Assembly: GCF_002216795.1 (NCBI RefSeq) | Contig: NZ_CP022316.1 | Coordinates: forward strand, 2,943,205-3,007,204 | Direction of reading: 5' to 3' | DNA length: 64,000 nucleotides | From: Brachybacterium avium | GTDB lineage: Bacteria > Actinomycetota > Actinomycetes > Actinomycetales > Dermabacteraceae | In this document: in pieces, positions 35,883 through 45,671 of the stretch | How positions within the stretch are numbered: the first letter of the stretch is position 1 | Layout: the number at the start of each line of letters is the position of its first letter | Program-made: the position numbers and the translations under genes | The notes under the pieces: model-generated | What the model was told of the DNA's origin: nothing | The model's input: only the letters and a program-made list of their open reading frames with translations | Database searches by the model: none

Positions 35883-37475
35883 ATGACCCCGATGACCGAT
35901 CCCGCGCTGGAACCCGCCCGCCCCCGCCATGCCCACGGCGCGACGGCGGGGGACCTCGCCCGTGCGCTCGGCGCACCGATGCCGGGTGCTTCCGGTTCCG
36001 AGGCCGATCCCGTGCTGTGCGGAGTCACCCTCGACTCACGCTCCGTGGAGCCCGGCGACCTCTGGTGCGCGCTGCCCGGCGCCAACGCCCACGGCGCCCA
36101 GTTCGCCCAGCAGGCCGCGGATCTCGGCGCGGCGATGGCGCTGACCGACCCCACCGGCCGGGAGCGCTGCGAGGCCGCTGGACTGCCGGTGCTCGTGGTC
36201 CAGGATCCGCGCACCGCCACCGCCACCGCCGCGGCCCTGGTGCAGGGCCGCCCGGCCGCACGCCTGGTCACCATCGGTGTCACCGGCACCAACGGCAAGA
36301 CCTCCATCACCACCGCGATCACTCGCACGCTGCTGGAGCTCGGGGTCCCTGCCGGTGCGATCGGCACCAGCGGCACCAGCTATCGCGACGTGCACGGCAC
36401 GGACCATGCCATCGGCACCGTCCGCACCACCCCGGAGGCTCCCGAGCTGCACGGTCTGCTCGCGCGGATGGTCGAGGACGACGTCGAGGTGGTCTCGATG
36501 GAGGTCTCCAGCCACGCCCTGGTCCTGCACCGTGCGGACGAAGTCGTCTACGACATCGCCTGCTTCACCAACCTCACCCAGGACCACCTCGACTTCCACG
36601 GCTCCATGGAGCGCTACTTCCAGGCCAAGCGGCTGCTGTTCACCCCCGAGCATGCGCGTCGCGGCATCGTCTGCGTCGATGACGACTGGGGCCGCCGACT
36701 GGCCCGGGAGGCTCTGGTCCCGGTGACCACCTACACCACGAAGGCGGACGTCGAGGCGGACCACCGGGCCGGGCCCCATCGCCCCGAGGGCTACGGCTCC
36801 ACCTTCGAGGTCGAGGGCCCGGGAGGCACCCGCACGCTGCGGGCCGCGCTCCCCGGCCGCCACTACGTCGCCAACACCCTGGCGGTCGATCTGCTGCTGG
36901 CCGCGATCGGCCATACCGGGGAGGAGGTCACCGAGGCGCTGGGCCGGGCCGGCACGGTCCCCGGGCGGATGGAGTCCGTGGCCGCCGCCCCGATCCGCGG
37001 CATCGTGGACTACTCCCACACCCCCGACGCCCTCGAACAGGCGCTGACCACCCTGCGCGGCATCCCCGGCACCGGCCGCCTCCTCGTGGTGATGGGGGCC
37101 GGCGGCGACCGCGATCGCGGCAAGCGCCCCCGCATGGGGGAGGTCGCCGCGCGCCTCGCCGACGTGGTGGTCGTCACGGACGACAACCCGCGCAGCGAAG
37201 ACCCCGCAGCGATCCGCCGCGAGGTGCTCAGCGGGGTCCCGGACGATGCGAACGCGCTGGTCCACGACGTGGACGGGCGCGGGAAGGCGATCGCCCTGGC
37301 TGCCTACCTGGCGGACGTGTCCGACACCATCCTCGTCGCCGGCAAGGGGGCCGAGACCGGGCAGCAGATCGGCGGTATCGTCCATCCGTTCGATGACCGC
37401 CTCCGATTGCGGGATGCACTGCGAGATGCGCACACGGCGCGCGGGGGCGCCGACGACATGGACGAAGGACGCTGA
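35883..37475 (+). CDS. murE: UDP-N-acetylmuramoyl-L-alanyl-D-glutamate--2,6-diaminopimelate ligase
   Basis: Adds the third residue of the stem peptide. 530 residues. The ATP site is GVTGTNGKTSITTAI and the carbamylated lysine lies in the HLDFHGSMERYFQAKRLLF segment. DDNPRSED near residue 434 is the DNPR motif that selects meso-diaminopimelate over lysine, in line with dapA and dapF here. Start: ATG at 35883, seven bases after the ftsI stop; a GTG at 35880 is equally possible. The apparent in-frame extension upstream is the frameshifted end of ftsI. Confidence 0.96.
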   Translation: MTPMTDPALEPARPRHAHGATAGDLARALGAPMPGASGSEADPVLCGVTLDSRSVEPGDLWCALPGANAHGAQFAQQAADLGAAMALTDPTGRERCEAAGLPVLVVQDPRTATATAAALVQGRPAARLVTIGVTGTNGKTSITTAITRTLLELGVPAGAIGTSGTSYRDVHGTDHAIGTVRTTPEAPELHGLLARMVEDDVEVVSMEVSSHALVLHRADEVVYDIACFTNLTQDHLDFHGSMERYFQAKRLLFTPEHARRGIVCVDDDWGRRLAREALVPVTTYTTKADVEADHRAGPHRPEGYGSTFEVEGPGGTRTLRAALPGRHYVANTLAVDLLLAAIGHTGEEVTEALGRAGTVPGRMESVAAAPIRGIVDYSHTPDALEQALTTLRGIPGTGRLLVVMGAGGDRDRGKRPRMGEVAARLADVVVVTDDNPRSEDPAAIRREVLSGVPDDANALVHDVDGRGKAIALAAYLADVSDTILVAGKGAETGQQIGGIVHPFDDRLRLRDALRDAHTARGGADDMDEGR

Positions 37476-37477
37476 AC

Positions 37478-38947
37478 ATGCTCCAGACCACGGCACGGGA
37501 GATCGCCGACCTCACCGGCGGCGCACTGGTGGGAGGCGCCACCGGGGACGAGATCGTCACCGGAACCGCCGCCATCGATTCTCGCGACGTCGGCCCCGGT
37601 GATCTGTTCGCCGCCTTCGACGGCGAGCACGTCGATGGCCACGACTACCTCGGCGCCGCCCGGGACGCCGGAGCCGCGCTCGCCCTGGTGGCCACGGACC
37701 ACGACATCCCGGCAGTGCAGGTCGACGACGTCCGAGCGGCGCTGTCCGCACTGGCTCGTGCCCAGCTCACCCGAGCCCGGCGGCAGAATCCGCAGCTGGT
37801 GGTCCTCGCTGTCACCGGCAGCGCCGGCAAGACCGGCACCAAGGATCTGCTGGGGGCGATCCTCGGCGCCTCCGGCCCCACTGTGGCTCCCGTCGGCAGC
37901 CTCAACAACGAGCTCGGCCTGCCGCTGACCGTGCTGCGGCTGAGCGCCGAGACCCGGTTCCTGGTGCTCGAGATGGGGGCGCGCGGCATCGGCCACATCG
38001 CCCAGCTCACCGCGATCGCCCGCCCGGATATCGCGCTGGTGCTGAACGTCGGCTCTGCCCATCTCGGCGAGTTCGGCGGGGTCGACGCCATCGCGCAGGC
38101 CAAGGGCGAGCTCGTCGAAGCCCTTGCGCCCCACGGCCGGGCGATCCTGAACGCGGAGGACAGGCTTGTCGCAGGGATGGCCCCGCGCTCCGCCGCTCCG
38201 GTCGTCACCTGGGGATTCACCACCGGGGACGTCCGCGGTGCCGGCCTCCGCCTCGACGAGCAGGCGCGGGTGAGCTTCTCGCTCGAGGTGCCCGAGGGGC
38301 TCACCACCCTGGACGGCGATGCCGTGAGCCCGGGAAGCTTCCCGGTCAGTCCCGATCTGCTGGGCGAGCACCAGGCCGCCAACGTGCTGGCAGCGCTCAC
38401 CGCAGCCCTGGTCGCCGGGGTGGAGCCGGCTGCGGCCGCCGCGACCCTCGAGGGGGCCACCCTTGCCTCCGCGCAGCGGATGCAGGCCCTGCGCGCCGGC
38501 GGAGTGCTCATCATCGACGACGCCTACAACGCCAACCCGGATTCCATGAAGCAGGCGCTGAAGACGCTTGCCCACCTCGGCCGCAGCCACCGCACCGTCG
38601 CCGTGCTCGGTGAGATGCTGGAGCTGGGGCCCGACAGCGTGCGGCTCCACGACGAGATCGGGCGACTCGTGGTGCGTCTGAACATCGGCCAGCTGTACGT
38701 GGTGGGCACCGGCGCCGCCCCCATCCACCACGGGGCCAGCCTCGAGGGGAGCTTCGGCGGGGAGTCCGAGCACCTCGACACCGTCGACGAGGCGATCGCC
38801 GTGCTGGAGCAGACCGTGCGGCCCGGCGACGCGGTGCTGCTGAAGTCCTCCCGCGACGCCGAGCTGCGGCGCATCGCGGGCCCCCTCGTCGAGCATCTCG
38901 AGCGTCTCGATGACCACGACCAGTCGCAGACAGGAGCCGACCAGTGA
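37478..38947 (+). CDS. murF: UDP-N-acetylmuramoyl-tripeptide--D-alanyl-D-alanine ligase
   Basis: 489 residues. Motifs: DSRDVGPGDLFAAF (N-terminal UDP-binding domain), VTGSAGKTGTKDLL (ATP), NELGLPLTVL, LEMGARGIGHI and DDAYNANPDSMKQAL. Completes the UDP-MurNAc pentapeptide with D-Ala-D-Ala. Begins two bases after murE; its stop overlaps the mraY start (GTGA). Confidence 0.97.
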   Translation: MLQTTAREIADLTGGALVGGATGDEIVTGTAAIDSRDVGPGDLFAAFDGEHVDGHDYLGAARDAGAALALVATDHDIPAVQVDDVRAALSALARAQLTRARRQNPQLVVLAVTGSAGKTGTKDLLGAILGASGPTVAPVGSLNNELGLPLTVLRLSAETRFLVLEMGARGIGHIAQLTAIARPDIALVLNVGSAHLGEFGGVDAIAQAKGELVEALAPHGRAILNAEDRLVAGMAPRSAAPVVTWGFTTGDVRGAGLRLDEQARVSFSLEVPEGLTTLDGDAVSPGSFPVSPDLLGEHQAANVLAALTAALVAGVEPAAAAATLEGATLASAQRMQALRAGGVLIIDDAYNANPDSMKQALKTLAHLGRSHRTVAVLGEMLELGPDSVRLHDEIGRLVVRLNIGQLYVVGTGAAPIHHGASLEGSFGGESEHLDTVDEAIAVLEQTVRPGDAVLLKSSRDAELRRIAGPLVEHLERLDDHDQSQTGADQ

Positions 38948-40044
38948 TCGCGATCATCATCTCCGGGGCGATCGCACTCGTGCTGTCGATCTTCGGCACG
39001 CCCCTGTTCATCAAGGCCCTCGAGCGCCGCGGCTACGGGCAGTTCATCCGTGACGACGGCCCCACCACGCATGCCACCAAGCGCGGCACTCCCACCATGG
39101 GCGGCGTCGCGATCATCCTCGCGGTCCTGGCGGCGTACTTCCTCACCCACCTGGTGCTGTGGACCTCGCCCAGCGTCTCCGTGCTGCTGGTGCTGTTCCT
39201 GGCCGTCGGCCTCGGGATCGTCGGCTTCCTCGACGACTACCTCAAGATCTCCCAGCAGGACAGCACGGGGCTGCGCCCCCGGTACAAGCTGCTCGGCCAG
39301 TTCCTGGTCGCGACCGCCTTCGCCGTGATGGCGCTGCTGTTCCCCGACGAGAACGGGCTGACCCCCGCGTCCCTGCACATCTCCTTCGTGCGGGACGTCC
39401 CCTGGCTGGACCTCGCTTTCCTGGGCACCGTGGTCGGTTTCCTGCTCTTCGCCATCTGGGCGAACTTCCTGGTCGCCGCCTGGTCCAACGGAGTGAACCT
39501 CACCGACGGGCTCGACGGCCTCGCCAGCGGCGCGACGATCATCTTCACCGCCGCCTACCTGATCATCAGCTTCTGGCAGTGGCGACAGGTGTGCAACGTC
39601 GATCTCGACGCCGGGGGACTGGTGCACTGCTACGACGCCCGCGACCCGCTGGACACCGCGGTGCTGTGCGCAGCGATCATCGGCGCCTGCGTCGGCTTCC
39701 TGTGGTGGAACACCTCGCCCGCCAAGATCTTCATGGGCGACACCGGCTCGCTAGCCCTCGGCGGCGCGATCGCGGGCCTGACCATCATCTCCCGCACCGA
39801 GATCGTCGGCGCCGTCATCGGTGGCCTGTTCGTGATCATCTCGCTGTCGGTCATCATCCAGGTCGCCAGCTTCAAGCTCACCGGGAAGCGCGTGTTCCGG
39901 ATGGCGCCGCTGCAGCACCACTTCGAGCTCAAGGGCTGGAACGAGGTCACCATCGTGGTGCGCTTCTGGATCGTGGCAGGCATCCTCGCCGGTATCGGAC
40001 TGGGCATCTTCTACCTCGACGCCCTGCCGAGGCTCACGTCATGA
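38944..40044 (+). CDS. mraY: phospho-N-acetylmuramoyl-pentapeptide-transferase
   Basis: Polytopic enzyme that makes lipid I from UDP-MurNAc pentapeptide and undecaprenyl phosphate. 366 residues, about ten membrane segments. Catalytic regions: GTPTMGGVAII, GFLDDYLKI (Asp pair), NLTDGLDGLASG, KIFMGDTGSLALGG and the HHFELKGW loop. Start is a GTG that overlaps the murF stop. Confidence 0.97.
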   Translation: MIAIIISGAIALVLSIFGTPLFIKALERRGYGQFIRDDGPTTHATKRGTPTMGGVAIILAVLAAYFLTHLVLWTSPSVSVLLVLFLAVGLGIVGFLDDYLKISQQDSTGLRPRYKLLGQFLVATAFAVMALLFPDENGLTPASLHISFVRDVPWLDLAFLGTVVGFLLFAIWANFLVAAWSNGVNLTDGLDGLASGATIIFTAAYLIISFWQWRQVCNVDLDAGGLVHCYDARDPLDTAVLCAAIIGACVGFLWWNTSPAKIFMGDTGSLALGGAIAGLTIISRTEIVGAVIGGLFVIISLSVIIQVASFKLTGKRVFRMAPLQHHFELKGWNEVTIVVRFWIVAGILAGIGLGIFYLDALPRLTS

Positions 40045-41549
40045 CCGCGCAGCCGGCCGGACTCGCGGCCGAGGAGCGTTCCTGGCCCGGCCTGGACGTC
40101 AGCGGGCTGCGGATCCTGGTGACGGGTTTCGGGGTCTCCGGCTATGCCGTCGCGGATCAGACCATGCAGCGCGGCGCGCAGGTGCTCGTCATCGACGGAG
40201 CCGACGCCCCCGCATTGCGCGAGCGCGCCCAGATCCTCGAGGTGCTCGGAGTGGAGTTCCGCCTCGGCGCGGAGCACCTCCTCGCACTCCCGCAGGACCG
40301 CACGATCGACCTGGTGGTCACCTCCCCGGGCTGGCGGCCCGATCAGCCCCTGCTGGTCGCCGCCCAGGCCGCCGGGATCCCCGTCTGGAGCGAGATCGAG
40401 CTGGCGCGCCGGATGCAGGCCGCCGACGGTCCCGCCTGGCTGGGCATCACCGGCACCAACGGCAAGACCACCACCGTCACCATGCTCGAGTCGATCCTGC
40501 ACCAGGCCGGGCTGCGGGCGGTCGCCTGTGGGAACGTCGGCCTGCCCGTCATCGAGGCCGCACTGGACCCCGAGGGCTTCGAGGTGCTGGCTCTCGAGCT
40601 GTCGAGCTTCCAGCTGCACTGGACCGAGCATCTGGACTGCGAGGCGGCCGTGGTGCTGAACATCAGCGCCGACCACCTGGACTGGCACGGCGGTGCGGAG
40701 GCCTACGCCGCGGCCAAGGGCCGGATCTTCGAGGGCGCGCGCACCGCCTGCGTGTACAACGTCGCCGACTCCGTGACCCGGCATCTGGTCGAGGAGGCCG
40801 ACGTGGTCGAGGGAGCGCGGGCCGTCGGCCTCACTCTGGGGGTCCCCGGGCCCTCCGAGCTCGGCCTGATCGACGGCGTCCTGGTGGACCGGGCCTTCCT
40901 CGCCGAGCGCCGCTCCGCGGCCGCTGAGCTCGCCACGCTCGAGGACCTCGCCCACCTGGGTCCGCAGGGCGCCGGCCCCCACCTCGTGCTCGATGCCCTG
41001 GCCGCCGCCGCGCTCGCCCGGGCCCACGGGATCGAGGCCCGCGCGGTCCGCGACGGCCTGCGGGCGTACCGGATCGGCAGCCATCGCGCCCAGCACCTGG
41101 CCACCATCGACGGCATCGACTACGTCGACGACACCAAGGCGACGAACCCCGCTGCCGCGGCCGCCTCCCTGCGCTCCGCAGCGCGCGTGGTCTGGATCGC
41201 CGGCGGTGACGTCAAGGGCGCCGATCTCGATCCCCTGGTCGCCGCGGTGCGCGACCGACTGGTCGCCGTCGTGCTGCTGGGCATCGATCCGGAACCGTTC
41301 ACGACCGCTCTGTCGCGACACGCACCGGAGATCCCCCTGCGGCGCATCGATCCGGGTGACACTGGCGGCGACGCCGGGCGATCCCGGCTGATGGACGACG
41401 CGGTGCAGGCCGCTCGCACGCTCGCCGAGCCCGGTGACGTGGTGCTGCTGGCTCCCGCGGCCGCCTCCATCGACCAGTTCCGTGACTACGCGGAACGGGG
41501 GGATCTGTTCGCGGCGGCCGTGAGCCGACTGCCAGGAGAGCGCGCATGA
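40041..41549 (+). CDS. murD: UDP-N-acetylmuramoyl-L-alanine--D-glutamate ligase
   Basis: 502 residues. N-terminal Rossmann segment LRILVTGFGVSGYAVADQ binds UDP-MurNAc-Ala; ATP loop GITGTNGKTTTVTML; NISADHLDWHGGAEAYAAAKGRIF holds the modified lysine; VDDTKATNPAAAAASL and the C-terminal LLAPAAASIDQF complete the family pattern. The ATG overlaps the mraY stop (ATGA). The open frame extends back to 39159 only as a shadow of mraY. Confidence 0.97.
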   Translation: MTAQPAGLAAEERSWPGLDVSGLRILVTGFGVSGYAVADQTMQRGAQVLVIDGADAPALRERAQILEVLGVEFRLGAEHLLALPQDRTIDLVVTSPGWRPDQPLLVAAQAAGIPVWSEIELARRMQAADGPAWLGITGTNGKTTTVTMLESILHQAGLRAVACGNVGLPVIEAALDPEGFEVLALELSSFQLHWTEHLDCEAAVVLNISADHLDWHGGAEAYAAAKGRIFEGARTACVYNVADSVTRHLVEEADVVEGARAVGLTLGVPGPSELGLIDGVLVDRAFLAERRSAAAELATLEDLAHLGPQGAGPHLVLDALAAAALARAHGIEARAVRDGLRAYRIGSHRAQHLATIDGIDYVDDTKATNPAAAAASLRSAARVVWIAGGDVKGADLDPLVAAVRDRLVAVVLLGIDPEPFTTALSRHAPEIPLRRIDPGDTGGDAGRSRLMDDAVQAARTLAEPGDVVLLAPAAASIDQFRDYAERGDLFAAAVSRLPGERA

Positions 41550-43027
41550 CGATGGAGGACACCCGCCGAGGATCCCGTCGCGATGCACCTCGCTCCACCG
41601 AGGTGGTGCGGCCCGACGAGGAGCAGCCGCTGGGCAACATCGGCGACCGCGTCCGGGACGGTGTCGCCGGTTGGCTGCGGTCCCCGGCGCTCGACTTCTA
41701 CGGACTGATCGTCGTCGCCACGCTGCTGGTCAGCGTGGGCCTGGTGATGGTGCTGTCCTCCTCCGCAGTCCTCAACATCTCCCGCGGCAACTCCGGCTTC
41801 GCCGGGCTGTTCCGCCAGGGCACGTTCGCCACGATGGGGCTGGTGCTGCTGATCCTCGCCTCGCTGCTGCCTCCGGGCTTCTACCGCCGGGCGGCGTGGC
41901 CGCTGCTCGGCATCGGTCTCCTGCTGCAGTGCCTGGTCTTCGTCCCCGGCCTGGGCGTCGAGGTCGACGGCAACCAGAACTGGATCCGGATCGCCGATCT
42001 GACGCTCCAGCCCTCCGAGTTCCTCAAGCTCGCGCTCGCCGTCTGGCTCGGGGCCCTGCTCTCCATGAAGCGACCGCTCCTGCACCGGCCCGCGCATCTG
42101 CTCTTCCCCCTGGTCCCCGGAGTCCTCCTCTCCCTCGGCCTCGTGATGCTCGGACACGACCTGGGCACCATGCTGATCATGGCCATGCTCGTGGCCGCGG
42201 CGATGTGGGTGGCGGGCATCCCGCGGCGCTGGTTCGCCCTCGCGGGTGCCGCAGGTCTGCTCGGGATCATCGTCCTGACCATCACCAGTGCGAACCGCAT
42301 GGCGCGCATCACGAACTGGCTCCACGGGATCTGCGAGGGCGACTCCTGCTATCAGTCGGACCAGGGGCTGATGGGCCTCGCCGAGGGCGGCTGGTGGGGC
42401 GTGGGGCTCGGCGAGTCCCGCCAGAAATGGGGCCGGCTCCCCGCTGCGCAGGACGACTACATCTTCGCGATCCTCGGGGAGGAGCTCGGCCTGATCGGCA
42501 CCCTCGGCGTGCTGCTGCTGTTCACGGTCTTCGCACTGATCATGGCGCGGATGATCACCCGTCTCGACGACGGTTTCATGCAGATCACCGTGGCCGGCAT
42601 CAGTGCCTGGCTGCTCGGGCAGGCCTTCGTGAACATGATGGTCGTCACCGGTCTGCTGCCCGTCATCGGGGTGCCTCTGCCGTTCATCTCCTCCGGCGGC
42701 TCCGCGCTGCTGGCGTCCATGCTCGCCCTCGGCGTGCTGATCTCCTTCGCACGTCGGGAACCGGGGGCCGCAGAGGCCATCGGTGCTCGGCTGCACTCGG
42801 TGCGCAGCTCCATCAGCGTGCTGCCGGCGCCCCGAGGACGCACTGCGGAGCCCGCGGTCGCACGCTCTGCTCCCGCGAAGCGCTCGGCCGGCACCGTGAA
42901 GCGCTCGGGCGGCACCGCGAAGCGCCGGACCGGCTCAGCGAAGCGCTCGGCGCCGGCGGAGCGCCCCGCGACCTCCCGCCCGCGGACTGCACGCGGCGGC
43001 GCCTCCCCCTCCTCCCGAAGGTCCTGA
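41546..43027 (+). CDS. ftsW: peptidoglycan glycosyltransferase FtsW
   Basis: SEDS-family septal polymerase, 493 residues, about ten membrane helices. Family marks: VMVLSSSAVLNI, RIADLTLQPSEFLKLALAVWLG, LGHDLGTMLI, EGGWWGVGLGESRQKWGRLPAAQDDYIFAILGEELGLIG and PLPFISSGGSALLASML. The last 60 or so residues form a basic cytoplasmic tail with repeats of a KRSxGT-type unit (see repeat). Overlaps murD (ATGA) and shares one base with murG. Confidence 0.97.
   Translation: MTMEDTRRGSRRDAPRSTEVVRPDEEQPLGNIGDRVRDGVAGWLRSPALDFYGLIVVATLLVSVGLVMVLSSSAVLNISRGNSGFAGLFRQGTFATMGLVLLILASLLPPGFYRRAAWPLLGIGLLLQCLVFVPGLGVEVDGNQNWIRIADLTLQPSEFLKLALAVWLGALLSMKRPLLHRPAHLLFPLVPGVLLSLGLVMLGHDLGTMLIMAMLVAAAMWVAGIPRRWFALAGAAGLLGIIVLTITSANRMARITNWLHGICEGDSCYQSDQGLMGLAEGGWWGVGLGESRQKWGRLPAAQDDYIFAILGEELGLIGTLGVLLLFTVFALIMARMITRLDDGFMQITVAGISAWLLGQAFVNMMVVTGLLPVIGVPLPFISSGGSALLASMLALGVLISFARREPGAAEAIGARLHSVRSSISVLPAPRGRTAEPAVARSAPAKRSAGTVKRSGGTAKRRTGSAKRSAPAERPATSRPRTARGGASPSSRRS
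42883..42960 (+). repeat. imperfect tandem repeats coding the FtsW basic tail
   Basis: Four related units of about 18-24 bases, each with a GCGAAGCGCT/GTGAAGCGCT core, encode AKRSAGT, VKRSGGT, AKRRTGS and AKRSAPA. They lie outside the SEDS domain. Confidence 0.7.
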
Positions 43028-44115
43028 TGTCCTCCACCTCGCCCCGCATCCTCCTGGCCGGGGGTGGCAGCGCCGGGCACGTCTCCCCGCTGCTGGCCAC
43101 CGCCTCCCAGATCACCCGTCGCTGCCCGGAGGCCGAGGTGACCGTGCTCGGGACCCCCCAGGGGCTCGAGGCCGATCTGGTGCCCGCCGCCGGCTACGAG
43201 CTGGTCACGATCGACAAGGTGCCCTTCCCGCGCCGACCGTCCGGTGCCGCGCTGCGCTTCCCGGGCCGTTTCCTGGGCACCCTGCGGGAGGTCCGCACCC
43301 TGCTGCGCGAGCGCGAGATCGACGTGGTGGCCGGGTTCGGCGGCTACGTCTGCCCTCCCGCCTATCTCGCCGCCGCCTCGCTGCGGCGACCGCTGGTGGT
43401 CCATGAGGCGAACCGCCGACCGGGCCTGGCCAACCGGCTCGGCGCCCCCCGGGCGAAGGCGGTCCTGACCGCGTTCGAGGGGTCGAGCCTGCCCGGTGCA
43501 CGCCGCATCGGCATGCCGATGCGGGAGGCGATCGCCCATCTCGACCGCGCAGCACGTCGTGAGGAGGCGGTGCGGGCCCTGGGCCTGGACCCTTCCCGTC
43601 CCGTGCTCCTGGTCACCGGCGGGTCTTTGGGCGCGCAGCGCCTGAACGCCGCTGTGGCGGAGGCCGCGCGGGCGTTCACCGACGCGGGAGCGCAGATCCT
43701 GCACATCTCCGGCCGCGGGAAGGCTGATGACCTTCCCCGGCACGAGGGCTACCGCGCCGTGGAGTACGTGACCGCGATGGAGGACGCCTACGCCGCGGCC
43801 GATCTCGCCCTGACCCGCTCGGGAGCCGGGACGGTCAGCGAGCTGACCGCCGTCGGCCTCCCCGCCGTGCTGGTCCCGCTGCCCATCGGCAACGGTGAGC
43901 AGGCGCTGAACGGGGAGCAGGTCGTCGCCGCCGGCGGCGCCCTGATGATCGCCGATGACGAGCTCGATGCCGCCTACCTCACCGGGCAGGTGCTGCCGCT
44001 GCTGCAGGACCGGGATCGGCTGCGAGCGATGAGCGAGGCCGCACGCACCTTCGGGATCACCGATGCCGCCGAGGTGATGGCCGACGTCGTGACCGGCATC
44101 GCACGCCGAGCCTGA
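43027..44115 (+). CDS. murG: UDP-N-acetylglucosamine--N-acetylmuramyl-(pentapeptide) pyrophosphoryl-undecaprenol N-acetylglucosamine transferase
   Basis: GT28 enzyme that turns lipid I into lipid II on the cytoplasmic face. 362 residues. GGGSAGHVSPLLA is the N-terminal glycine loop; GFGGYVCPPAYLAA, HEANRRPGLANRL, VTGGSLGAQRLN and SGAGTVSELTAVGLPAVLVPLP with NGEQALNGEQV complete both Rossmann halves. The ATG shares its A with the ftsW stop (TGATG). The open frame back to 41671 is a shadow of ftsW. Confidence 0.97.
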   Translation: MSSTSPRILLAGGGSAGHVSPLLATASQITRRCPEAEVTVLGTPQGLEADLVPAAGYELVTIDKVPFPRRPSGAALRFPGRFLGTLREVRTLLREREIDVVAGFGGYVCPPAYLAAASLRRPLVVHEANRRPGLANRLGAPRAKAVLTAFEGSSLPGARRIGMPMREAIAHLDRAARREEAVRALGLDPSRPVLLVTGGSLGAQRLNAAVAEAARAFTDAGAQILHISGRGKADDLPRHEGYRAVEYVTAMEDAYAAADLALTRSGAGTVSELTAVGLPAVLVPLPIGNGEQALNGEQVVAAGGALMIADDELDAAYLTGQVLPLLQDRDRLRAMSEAARTFGITDAAEVMADVVTGIARRA

Positions 44116-44138
44116 CGCGGGCGATGCGTCGAGCGGAT

Positions 44139-44144
44139 TACCGT
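44139..44144 (+). promoter_or_regulatory. -10 element of a probable leaderless murC transcript
   Basis: TACCGT ends six bases before the ATG at 44151 in the 35-base murG-murC gap. It suggests an internal promoter and supports this start over the ATG at 44124. Confidence 0.5.
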
Positions 44145-44150
44145 GATCAC

Positions 44151-45671
44151 ATGACTGCTGCCCCCGAGAACGGTTCCCTGCCACCGGTGACCCCGCGCAC
44201 GATCCTGCGCGCCGGCGACGTGGTCACCCGGCCGGACTGGCCTGCAGGCGAGGACGTGCGCTCGGTGCATGTGGTGCGCATCGGCGGAGCCGGTATGAGC
44301 GCCGTCGCCCGCCTCGCGCTCGAGTCCGGGCTCACCGTGAGCGGTTCCGACTCGCAGGACGGCCAGTTCATCGCCCCGCTGCGAGCGGCCGGCGCCCGCA
44401 TCGGGATCGGCTTCGACGCGGACCTGCTGGATGCCGACCTGGACCTGGTGGTCGTCTCCACCGCTGTGCGCGCCGACAACCCCGAGGTGCTCGCGGCTCG
44501 CGAGCGCGGGATCCCGGTCATCCACCGCGCGGCCGCTCTGGCCGGGCTGCTCAGCGGCCGTGGCCTGATCGCGATCGCCGGCACCCACGGGAAGACCACC
44601 ACCACCGGGATGGCCGTGTCCGCGCTGCGCGGTGCCGGGCACGATCCCGCCTGGGCGCTCGGCGCGGCGGTGCCCGACCTGGGCCGCAACGCCGGGCTCG
44701 GCGCCGAGCCGTCCGCACCCCCGTCGACCACCGCACTCGCGGTGGTCGAGGCCGATGAGTCCGACGGCTCCTTCCTCGCCTTCACCCCCCGCTCCCTGGT
44801 GGTCACCAATCTCGAGCCCGACCACCTCGACTTCCACGGCGACGTCACCCACCTCACCGCGGCGTTCGACGCGCTCACGCGGCAGCTCGCCCCCGGCGGC
44901 ACACTCGTGGTGTGCGCTGACGATCCGGGCGCCCGGGCACTCGGTCAGCGGGCCGAGGAGCGCGGGCTCACCGTGGTGCGCTACGGCACCGGCGAGGATG
45001 CCCGGTGGGCGCTGCGGCAGGAGCGCAACGGGCCCCGCGGCGCCGAGATCGAGATCGACACCCCCAGCGGTGAGCTGACCGCACAGCTGTCGGTGACCGG
45101 GCACCACAACGTGCTGAACGCACTGGGCGCCCTCGCCGCGACCGCCGCCGCCGTGCCCGGGGCCGATCTCACCGCCCTCGCCGCCGGGCTGGGGACCTTC
45201 ACCGGTGCCTCCCGTCGCTTCGACGTGGCCGGGACCGCCGGCGGGGTCACGGTCGTGGACGACTATGCCCACCACCCGCGGGAGGTCGCCGCGACCATCG
45301 CCGCGGCCCGCGGGATCGTCGCCGCGCAGCCGCAGCCGGGACGGGTCCTGGTCGGCTTCCAGCCGCACCTGTTCTCCCGCACCCGAGACTTCGCGGTCGA
45401 CTTCGCCGCAGCGCTCTCGGCGGCCGATCTGGCCTGGGTGCTGCCCGTCTACGCGGCCCGGGAGGACCCGGACCCGAGGGTCGACGCGCGCACGGTCACC
45501 GACCTCGCCGCAGAGTCCGTGGAGCCGGTCGCCGGCGCCGAGCAGCTCGTGGACCGCGTCGTCGCCGCCGCCCGCCCCGATGATCTGCTGCTGATGCTCG
45601 GCGCCGGGGACATCGTGGAGGTCACCCCCGGGCTGATGGCCGCCCTGGACTCCGCTCGAGGGCGTGGCTGA
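44151..45671 (+). CDS. murC: UDP-N-acetylmuramate--L-alanine ligase
   Basis: 506 residues. N-terminal HVVRIGGAGMSAVARLALESG, ATP loop GTHGKTTTTGMAV, EADESDGSFL, NLEPDHLDFHGDV and VDDYAHHPREVAATIAAAR are all MurC marks. Ligates L-alanine to UDP-MurNAc. The start at 44151 (MTAAPENGS) is chosen because of the TACCGT box; the ATG at 44124 would add nine residues encoded by promoter-like sequence. The stop shares a base with the ftsQ start. Confidence 0.95.
   Translation: MTAAPENGSLPPVTPRTILRAGDVVTRPDWPAGEDVRSVHVVRIGGAGMSAVARLALESGLTVSGSDSQDGQFIAPLRAAGARIGIGFDADLLDADLDLVVVSTAVRADNPEVLAARERGIPVIHRAAALAGLLSGRGLIAIAGTHGKTTTTGMAVSALRGAGHDPAWALGAAVPDLGRNAGLGAEPSAPPSTTALAVVEADESDGSFLAFTPRSLVVTNLEPDHLDFHGDVTHLTAAFDALTRQLAPGGTLVVCADDPGARALGQRAEERGLTVVRYGTGEDARWALRQERNGPRGAEIEIDTPSGELTAQLSVTGHHNVLNALGALAATAAAVPGADLTALAAGLGTFTGASRRFDVAGTAGGVTVVDDYAHHPREVAATIAAARGIVAAQPQPGRVLVGFQPHLFSRTRDFAVDFAAALSAADLAWVLPVYAAREDPDPRVDARTVTDLAAESVEPVAGAEQLVDRVVAAARPDDLLLMLGAGDIVEVTPGLMAALDSARGRG

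Noticed and set aside
34854..37475. A single FtsI-MurE fusion protein read from one open frame
   Set aside because: The C-terminal ftsI part reaches this frame only through a lost base at 35000-35003, and a second lost base at 35854 hides the normal ending GAELENEW-stop at 35873. With both restored, ftsI and murE are separate genes.
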